A stretch of 17,172 nt of DNA, taken from the NCBI GenBank assembly GCA_025920305.1, contig JAPDMB010000008.1, positions 1 to 17,172 of the forward strand, given 5' to 3'. The number at the start of each line of letters is the position of its first letter. Position 1 is the first letter of the stretch. Position numbers and translations under genes: made by a program. This DNA comes from Candidatus Parvarchaeota archaeon (GTDB lineage: Archaea > Nanobdellota > Nanobdellia > Parvarchaeales > Parvarchaeaceae). The notes under the pieces were generated by a model. It was not told the origin of the DNA and searched no databases. It saw only the letters and a list, made by a program, of their open reading frames with translations. Of this stretch, positions 12,199 to 17,172 are shown piece by piece.

Positions 12199-13784
12199 AT
12201 ATGGAAAATCTCAAGGACATACTTTTGGATTGGAGGGTGATCATACTTATAGTCCTTCTGATAGTCTCCTTCCTTGCGATCCAGCCCAACATATTCAATC
12301 AAAGAGGGGCACAGGTTGTGTATCTCTCCCCGCAGGGGGTGGTAGGCAACTACAGCTCCAGAGGCTTGACGACGCTTACGACAGGATCGATCATAACTGG
12401 TTTAAATGGCGTAACGATCAGCAGCCCGCAGCAATTCTATGCGCAAGCAGCCGCCTTAAAACCGAACAGTTATGCCACCATCTCGTATAAGAATGAGGTA
12501 TTTCCATACGTGTATACCAGCTCGAAGCTTTCCCTGTTCCTGACCAACGCATCGCAGCTGAACTCCACATATATCCAACTTGACCAGGTCGGCTCCTCCG
12601 CGCTGCAGTACGGGCTTGACCTGATAGGTGGGACTGAGATGTACATACAGCCGAACTCAACGATCATCACGAATTCCACATATTCGACCGTGGAGAACGT
12701 ACTAAAAACAAGGCTGGATGTATATGGGATATCAGGCGTGAGCATCACACAGATACAGACCTTGTCAGGCGCAAAATTCATCGTGGTGAATATGCCGAAC
12801 ATAGGCGAAGCGCAGGCGCTGTCGCTTATAAACAACCAGGGCCAGTTCTACGCAAAGATAGGGAATACTACCATCTTCAACAGCTCCAATCCAGCAGAGG
12901 TGATACAGCAGGTCTGCCTAACTTCAAGCTGTCCATACGGAGGGCTTCAGCCGCCGACCCTTTCGAATGGGCTCTACAACTTCAACTTCGGCATGGCGCT
13001 CAGTAAGCAGTCTGCCGATGAATTCAAGCTGGCAACTGAGAATCTGAGCGTAATACCGTCTACGAATTCGCTGAGCAAGCCGATCGTCTTATACTTGAAT
13101 GGGAAAGTCGTGGAGAACCTGAGCATAGAATCGACGCTTAAAGGGGTAGCTGCACAGACGGTCCTGATAACCGGCAGCGGATCTACTTATCAGCAGGCGT
13201 ACACCAACATGAAGACGCTTCAGGCGATATTCCAAAGCGGGAGCCTCCCAGTGCCCATAAAGATAGCATCTATAAACTCTGTCTCACCGATAGTCGGAGG
13301 ACAGTTCATAAGCCAGATATATATCCTCCTCATAGTCGCATTCATAGGCATCGCGATCGTAGTGTTCCTAAGGTATAAGAATTATAAGATATCCCTGCTT
13401 ATTCTGATGACGAGCGCCGCCGAGATATTCATCGTCATAGGGATAGCTGCACTTATTAAATGGACGCTTGATGTTCCAAGCATAGCAGGTATAATAGCTA
13501 GCATAGGCGTGTCGGTCGACGATCAGATAATAATAACCGATGAGATACTCCGCGGCTCATCCACGGTAGAGTTCACCAACATCAAGAAGAGGATAAAGAG
13601 GGCTTTCTTCATCATCTACGTCTCATTCTTTTCATTCGCCGCTATAATGTTCCCGCTTTTCTTCTCCACTTCGACGCTTTTCACCGGATTCGCTCTGACG
13701 ACCATCCTTGCGACGCTGGTAGGACTGCTGGTTACGAGGCCGGCGTATGGACAGATAATCACGAAGATAAAGGATTTCAGATGA
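12195..13784 (+). CDS. secD: Protein-export membrane protein SecD
   Basis: A 529-residue partner of SecF. It has an N-terminal helix (VIILIVLLIVSFLAI), a large extracellular domain containing a PDZ-like stretch (LTTGSIITGLNGVTISSPQQF), the signature YGLDLIGGTEMYIQP, and five more helices after residue 370 with ASIGVSVDDQIIITDEILR, the proton-path motif of helix 4. The GTG at 12195 is taken as start because AGGAGGAGATC (12176-12186), close to the full archaeal ribosome binding site, is best spaced to it; an ATG two codons later is possible. It overlaps secF by four bases and is followed after three bases by the GalT-like gene, forming one transcription unit. Confidence 0.95.
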   Translation: MNMENLKDILLDWRVIILIVLLIVSFLAIQPNIFNQRGAQVVYLSPQGVVGNYSSRGLTTLTTGSIITGLNGVTISSPQQFYAQAAALKPNSYATISYKNEVFPYVYTSSKLSLFLTNASQLNSTYIQLDQVGSSALQYGLDLIGGTEMYIQPNSTIITNSTYSTVENVLKTRLDVYGISGVSITQIQTLSGAKFIVVNMPNIGEAQALSLINNQGQFYAKIGNTTIFNSSNPAEVIQQVCLTSSCPYGGLQPPTLSNGLYNFNFGMALSKQSADEFKLATENLSVIPSTNSLSKPIVLYLNGKVVENLSIESTLKGVAAQTVLITGSGSTYQQAYTNMKTLQAIFQSGSLPVPIKIASINSVSPIVGGQFISQIYILLIVAFIGIAIVVFLRYKNYKISLLILMTSAAEIFIVIGIAALIKWTLDVPSIAGIIASIGVSVDDQIIITDEILRGSSTVEFTNIKKRIKRAFFIIYVSFFSFAAIMFPLFFSTSTLFTGFALTTILATLVGLLVTRPAYGQIITKIKDFR

Positions 13785-13787
13785 GAT

Positions 13788-14585
13788 ATGGGAGACTTTA
13801 GGCTTGATCCGGATAATTTGAATTACACGATCATCCTCCCGAAGGACAAAAGCACGTGCAAGGTCTGCAGCATCAAGGAGGAGCCTGCTCAGGTGCTAAA
13901 ATTCGATTCGAAGCAGGTTAAAATATATCCGATTAAGACGGAGGTAGAGCCTTCTAAATTCGAACTGCAGGGGGACCGCTTCAAATCGTCCCCATCGCAT
14001 GGGTATGAGGAGCTGATAGTCGACAGAGAAAAGCATGGGGATAATTTTTCGAATCTGTCGCCGGAAGATACAGCGAAGCTGCTGTCCGTGATCTCGGACA
14101 GGATAATCGCGCTGTCAGACTATAAGATAGGGGACAATATAATAATAACAAGGTGCCTATCCGGCCACGGCGCATTCGATCTCCATATCCTGCCCATACC
14201 GAAATTCGAAAGGAGAGGGTGCAGTGTGTGCAAGGACAACCTCAATACGAAGGACAGGGAGATTTACAAGGACGAAAATTTCGTGATATACGCGAAGTTC
14301 GCGCCGATATCTGACCTGGATATTGTGATATCTCCGATAAAACACCTGTCATTTGAGGCTCTGGATGAGGTGCTTCTATTCGACTTAGCCGGGCTTATAC
14401 AAAGGCTCATTAAGACGCTGAACAGCGGAGACATCAGCTTGGTTATATATGAATCCGCCGGCAGGCACGCGACAGTCGAGGTGCTTTCCGGATGCGTCTC
14501 CGCTTATAGATTTTTGCAGATAAATGAGGTGAACGTAGCGCCTGAGGAAGCGGCCAAGAAGCTCAGGGAAAAGTTCAAAATATAA
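13788..14585 (+). CDS. Degenerate GalT/HIT-fold protein with two Cys-x2-Cys pairs
   Basis: A 265-residue protein resembling archaeal galactose-1-phosphate uridylyltransferases, which are two fused HIT-fold halves. Similar regions are GYEELIVDREKHGDNF (72-87), LSGHGAFDLHILPIPKF (124-140) and the C-terminal INEVNVAPEEAAKKLREKF (245-263). Active GalT carries H-P-H followed by Q; here the equivalent is D131-L-H133 followed by I-L, so the position of the nucleophilic His may survive while the first His and the Gln are lost. Cys pairs C24-KV-C27 and C145-SV-C148 suggest metal sites, the first matching the GalT zinc site. Uridylyl transfer is therefore doubtful, and a binding or different nucleotide-handling role is possible. 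The position directly after secD suggests co-expression with the export machinery, for reasons unknown. Confidence 0.6.
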   Translation: MGDFRLDPDNLNYTIILPKDKSTCKVCSIKEEPAQVLKFDSKQVKIYPIKTEVEPSKFELQGDRFKSSPSHGYEELIVDREKHGDNFSNLSPEDTAKLLSVISDRIIALSDYKIGDNIIITRCLSGHGAFDLHILPIPKFERRGCSVCKDNLNTKDREIYKDENFVIYAKFAPISDLDIVISPIKHLSFEALDEVLLFDLAGLIQRLIKTLNSGDISLVIYESAGRHATVEVLSGCVSAYRFLQINEVNVAPEEAAKKLREKFKI

Positions 14586-14605
14586 ACGCCTGCAGGCAGC
14601 TAATG

Positions 14606-14613
14606 TATATAAA
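14606..14613 (+). promoter_or_regulatory. Promoter of the 14637-16271 unit
   Basis: TATATAAA is centred about 27 bases before the ATG at 14637, giving a leaderless mRNA. It is the only promoter seen before the three overlapping or closely spaced genes that follow. Confidence 0.55.
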
Positions 14614-14636
14614 CATCGGCTTAGATAACATAGATT

Positions 14637-15524
14637 ATGAAGATTGAATCGGCTTACAGACTGTCCCTGATCGTGCTCATAGCGATCTTCGCGATATTGA
14701 TCCTGATATTATACCTGCCGAGCGGCTTAAAAGCCGTCCAGCCCTCTAACAATGCCTCTGTGGTGATTGGCAATCCGAACTATGCTGAAGCCAATCTATC
14801 CATAGGCATGCTCAGCGCGATACCGAACGATACGATCAATACGATACTCCTGCCCGGAGGATACCTTTTCCAGCCCTACGTCAACTACACCTACTCGCAG
14901 GGACCAGACTCATCAGCCTATGCCATAGCCGTGACAGAGGCTGTAGACCTGAACACGATATGCGACGCTGACTATAATATATCGTCGTGCAGCGGGATAA
15001 ATTCCACCCTTTTCAGCCTCCTGTCTGAGGATCAGAACATCAATGCCTCAATGATATTGGACACTGTAAAGCCAAACGTTTACTCGCTCTACACCTTTGT
15101 AGAACGCAATAACCTGTCAAACAGTACGATATACGGCCCGATAGTGAACGATATGAAGCTCCTTAACCTGAACACCACAAATTCGACTCAGCTGCTTCGC
15201 CTTCTTATAAATTTGAAGGAGGTGCCGGGGGTGGTGATGAACAAGAGCGATTATTCTAAATACTTTGGAAATGCGTCGATCATACAGCTGATAGATTTCA
15301 TACCTCCTTTTGAACTGCCGTTTTATGCCTACCCGTTCGCAGCCAATAACACAGGGGTAACGGACTTAGTGTCAAACTTGAATGAATTTGAAAATCCTAT
15401 ATACAAGTATGTCCTGTCCAGATTCAAAGTTAACGTCTCCACCGTATGCATGATAACCCAGACGAATCCGTGCAATGCGAGCGAGATGAATGAATTGGGA
15501 ACGAAACAGTATGCAGCGGTCTAA
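14637..15524 (+). CDS. Secreted or membrane-anchored protein, unknown
   Basis: A 295-residue protein with an N-terminal hydrophobic segment (SLIVLIAIFAILILILYLP, about residues 9-27) after MKIESAYR, and an otherwise soluble extracellular part with many N-x-S/T sequons. There are four cysteines in two close pairs (ICDADYNISSC, VCMITQTNPC), probably disulfides. The C-terminal half has helical, Asn/Leu-rich sequence. No domain is recognised. It is the first gene of a leaderless unit with the thioredoxin-like and PadR-like genes, and its 3' end overlaps the next gene by 14 bases, so it is probably functionally linked to the thiol protein, perhaps as substrate or partner. Confidence 0.72.
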   Translation: MKIESAYRLSLIVLIAIFAILILILYLPSGLKAVQPSNNASVVIGNPNYAEANLSIGMLSAIPNDTINTILLPGGYLFQPYVNYTYSQGPDSSAYAIAVTEAVDLNTICDADYNISSCSGINSTLFSLLSEDQNINASMILDTVKPNVYSLYTFVERNNLSNSTIYGPIVNDMKLLNLNTTNSTQLLRLLINLKEVPGVVMNKSDYSKYFGNASIIQLIDFIPPFELPFYAYPFAANNTGVTDLVSNLNEFENPIYKYVLSRFKVNVSTVCMITQTNPCNASEMNELGTKQYAAV

Positions 15525-16023
15525 ATTTTACGTGAACGTATTTGTAGTGATCATAGCGGTTTCATTAACGGTAGCTGTGTACTCATATTATGAAGTCGAG
15601 AACCTTGATTCATTCTATGCCGTTCATACGACGTACATAAACACCTCCGGCATGTGCTCGGATAACCTGTCAACGATGCTGCTGTTCTATTCGTCTTCCT
15701 GCGGGACATGCGGCTTGGAGTCAAGCGCATTTAAGAATGTGACCTCTCTGTTCGGCATATGGGACGGAAGCAGGTTCTACAGCCAGTACTTCTGCGCATA
15801 TGCGGTGAACCTGACGCAGTACGATCAAAACGCAAGCACCGTTTTCGCGCCTCCGAACTCCATCGCCATATTTGGCCAGCTTTCGAACGGCGACGTCCCG
15901 CTTGCGGTGTTCGGCGGCAGATACTATAAGATAGGCGGCTACTATAATTATTCCGAGGATGAAGCTGAAATATTCAAATATATATGCCTCGCTATAAATA
16001 ACAGCGCTCCGCAATGCCGCTGA
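15511..16023 (+). CDS. Membrane-anchored thioredoxin-like protein (CGTC)
   Basis: A 170-residue protein with an N-terminal helix (FYVNVFVVIIAVSLTVAVYSYY) and an extracellular domain built like a small Dsb/thioredoxin-fold protein: strand LLFYSSSCGTCGLE with the redox pair Cys64-Gly-Thr-Cys67, then VFAPPNSIAIFG (111-122), where Pro114 or Pro115 could be the cis-proline, then PLAVFGGRYYKIGGYYN. Four further cysteines (49, 95, 159, 169) may form structural disulfides or a shuttle. The frame opens seven codons earlier, but the ATG at 15511 puts the helix at the N-terminus. It overlaps the upstream gene by 14 bases. Inferred role: making or rearranging disulfides in the Cys-rich surface proteins of this window. 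Confidence 0.72.
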   Translation: MQRSKFYVNVFVVIIAVSLTVAVYSYYEVENLDSFYAVHTTYINTSGMCSDNLSTMLLFYSSSCGTCGLESSAFKNVTSLFGIWDGSRFYSQYFCAYAVNLTQYDQNASTVFAPPNSIAIFGQLSNGDVPLAVFGGRYYKIGGYYNYSEDEAEIFKYICLAINNSAPQCR

Positions 16024-16025
16024 AT

Positions 16026-16271
16026 ATGGCTCGAAAGATCAACAGAAAGTTATACGATGATATATTGGATCACACGAGGGAAGGACAGGTGACCGGTTAC
16101 GATATTTACAGGAAACTTAAGGGGAGATATCCGAATCTCACGGCCAAGCTTGTATACTACTACCTGAGCAAGATGAGGAAAGCCGGCCTTGTATCTGTGC
16201 AGGAAAAACAAGAGGAGGGCAGATACAGCTGGGGAGGAAACGCAACTAAAAAGTATTACCGAAGCACGTGA
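16026..16271 (+). CDS. PadR-like winged-helix regulator
   Basis: An 81-residue DNA-binding protein. TGYDIYRKLKGRYPNLTAKLVYYYLSKMRKAGLV is the PadR-type winged helix with recognition helix around residues 39-52, followed by a beta wing ending GNATKKYY, where family members end with K/R-x-Y-x-L-T. It lacks the C-terminal dimerisation helix of full PadR proteins, as in the short subfamily. An ATG at 16014 overlapping the preceding stop is the alternative start; the ATG at 16026, two bases after that stop, is preferred because it trims only MPLN. As last gene of the unit it may autoregulate the secreted protein and thioredoxin-like genes. The ligand is unknown. Confidence 0.82.
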   Translation: MARKINRKLYDDILDHTREGQVTGYDIYRKLKGRYPNLTAKLVYYYLSKMRKAGLVSVQEKQEEGRYSWGGNATKKYYRST

Positions 16272-16313
16272 ACTGCCCCGCCCTTACGGATGAGATCTCT
16301 GCCACATCCATAA

Positions 16314-16484
16314 CTAGTACCGTAGAAGTGAGAAGCCCCTGCTTACGCTCCTTTTTGGAGCACGGAGACAAATATCTCCCTGAGCGTTACTTTTCCTCAT
16401 TCCGTGGGTAGTTCTGTTGAGCATGTTTACTGCGGCATTTACATTTCTATTCATCCCACTCAAAAAATAAAGTTTAGCTGCATT
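16314..16484 (-). pseudogene. tnpB: C-terminal relic of an IS605-type TnpB
   Basis: On the minus strand the frame reads SGMNRNVNAAVNMLNRTTHG, then MRKSNAQGD, ending SRGFSLLRY and TAG. This corresponds to the end of TnpB, the RNA-guided nuclease of IS200/IS605 elements: the zinc-ribbon tail CG...DRDVNAA-N-IL followed by the G-x-x-S-x-A-x-GD segment. The cysteine expected just before is Ser here, and the frame is stopped at 16485, so only about 57 codons remain and no nuclease domain is present. The relic abuts the stop codon of the YVTN gene in the same frame. It marks an old insertion with loss of the 5' part. No tnpA is seen. Confidence 0.65.
16347..16361. repeat. Hairpin within the tnpB relic
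   Basis: GCTCC and GGAGC enclose a T5 loop. In live IS605 elements hairpins near the tnpB 3' end belong to the transposon end and to the guide RNA that overlaps it; this one could be a remnant. The gap 16272-16313 next to it has no other recognisable content. Confidence 0.3.
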
Positions 16485-17172
16485 CTAACACGCACTTCCG
16501 AGCGGACCGTAGTTGATGCCGTATGGGTTGGCAGGCGTGCCAGTTATCGTCGCTACAACCTGATTCGTGGATGTGGAGATGACTGAGACACTACCGCCAT
16601 TACTAGTAACGTAAACGTATTGGCCGTTGGGGGTGATAGCGACACTAGTAGGATTGCCGCCGACGGAGATCGTGGAGACGACGGAGTTGGTGGATGTGGA
16701 GATGACTGAGACGGTGTTACTGCCATAATTAGCAACGTAGACGTACTGGCCGTTGGGGGTGACGGCGACACCGTCAGGACTGGAGCCGACGGGGATCGTG
16801 GAGACGACGGAGTTGGTGGATGTGGAGATGACTGAGACAGTACCGCCATTATTAGCAACGTAGACGTATTGGCCGTTGGGGGTGATGGCGACACCGTAAG
16901 GACCAGAGAGGCCAGAGATTGTGGAGACGACGGAGTTGGTGGATGTGGAGATGACTGAGACGGTGGCACTGCCCTGATTAGCAACGTAGACGTACTGGCC
17001 GTTGGGAGTGACGGCGATACCGCCAGGATCGGTGCCGACGATTACAAAGCCTGTCGATCCAGATACTTTATTCACCGCTAACGTATTATTCTCCCAATAG
17101 ATCATCGAGACGTTTGCTGCATTATAGTTGGCAAACCAGAGGTTCCTCATAGGGATGAAGTCCACCTCCATG
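16485..17172 (-). CDS. YVTN-type beta-propeller repeat protein, 5' end cut
   Basis: At least 228 residues, entered in mid-protein: the first visible segment (NLWFANYNAANVSMIYW) is already a degenerate propeller blade, and no signal peptide is present, so the true start lies beyond the window. The ATG at 17171 is therefore probably internal. Four near-identical blades follow, each NGQYVYVA-N-G-S-TVSVISTSTN, then VV-TI and G-P-GVA-TP, about 41-42 residues each. Such YVTN-repeat proteins form beta-propellers and are typically secreted or part of archaeal cell surfaces, where they bind partners. The last blade runs into GINYGPLGSAC and a TAG, directly followed by the tnpB relic, so the original C-terminus may be altered. 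A full propeller would need six to eight blades, consistent with a missing N-terminal half. Confidence 0.85.
   Translation of the reverse strand, partial: MEVDFIPMRNLWFANYNAANVSMIYWENNTLAVNKVSGSTGFVIVGTDPGGIAVTPNGQYVYVANQGSATVSVISTSTNSVVSTISGLSGPYGVAITPNGQYVYVANNGGTVSVISTSTNSVVSTIPVGSSPDGVAVTPNGQYVYVANYGSNTVSVISTSTNSVVSTISVGGNPTSVAITPNGQYVYVTSNGGSVSVISTSTNQVVATITGTPANPYGINYGPLGSAC
16588..17030. repeat. Tandem DNA repeat encoding YVTN blades
   Basis: The same landmark (TGGCCGTTGG) recurs at 16621, 16747, 16870 and 16996, giving periods of 126, 123 and 126 bases, always multiples of three. Similarity is high at the DNA level, including synonymous positions, which suggests recent duplication or gene conversion among blades. 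Confidence 0.85.

Noticed and set aside
16404..16586. 60-codon plus-strand ORF
   Set aside because: It lies opposite the tnpB relic and the end of the YVTN gene; the minus-strand reading has recognisable motifs and this one does not.
16553..16984. 143-codon minus-strand Pro/Ser-rich repetitive ORF
   Set aside because: It is an alternative frame of the tandem YVTN repeat; repetitive DNA keeps all frames open.
16588..17030. Tandem repeats considered as a CRISPR array
   Set aside because: Periods are 123-126 bases in multiples of three, with no unique spacers, and they encode propeller blades.

Overview
This window looks like the compact chromosome of a small-genome archaeon. The evidence is archaeal SecF-SecD gene order, diphthine synthase, a GINS replication subunit, an archaeal A24 prepilin peptidase, a tRNA without encoded CCA, and TATA boxes about 26 bases before start codons (leaderless mRNAs). 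Dense packing, heavy use of ATA and AGG codons, and many short membrane-anchored N-x-S/T-rich surface proteins suggest a DPANN lineage such as Micrarchaeota (ARMAN-like). That placement is inference; no marker was compared with a database.

Layout. 1-199: edge, possibly the Cys-rich tail of a gene. 200-1516 (-): AT-rich AAA ATPase with a DUF4143-type C-terminus. 1744-1842 (+): possible 32-residue acidic protein. 1839-2669 (-): prepilin peptidase, whose start codon abuts that of diphthine synthase dphB (2670-3395, +). 3418-5306 (-): two membrane-anchored surface proteins. 5379-6066 (-): GINS and a possible small upstream ORF. 6184-9955 (-): eight consecutive membrane-anchored genes that I read as a pilin-like cluster. 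9956-10123: divergent control region with an inverted repeat. 10124-11158 (+): MinD/ParA-like ATPase, zinc-ribbon protein, tRNA-Thr(CGT). 11263-14585 (+): SecF, SecD and a degenerate GalT/HIT-fold protein. 14637-16271 (+): secreted protein, membrane thioredoxin-like protein, PadR-like regulator. 16314-16484 (-): relic of an IS605-type tnpB. 16485-17172 (-): YVTN beta-propeller protein cut by the window edge.

The most interesting part is 6184-9955. Four of its eight genes encode only 52-59 residues and consist of little more than a short basic leader, a cleavage-like K/R-G/A site, an acidic residue and one very hydrophobic helix; three are too short for a 60-codon cut-off. A 147-residue member has a textbook type IV pilin start, with Glu at mature position +5. 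Two members carry large cysteine-rich ectodomains. A processing enzyme (prepilin peptidase), a MinD-like ATPase divergent from the cluster, the SecDF export proteins and a CGTC thioredoxin-like protein lie in the same window and could process, position, export and fold these products. No assembly ATPase or membrane platform protein is visible here, so the machine is incomplete or encoded elsewhere.

Regulation appears typically archaeal. First genes of transcription units have TATA boxes close to the start codon and little or no leader; internal genes have GGAGG-type ribosome binding sites or overlap the preceding gene.
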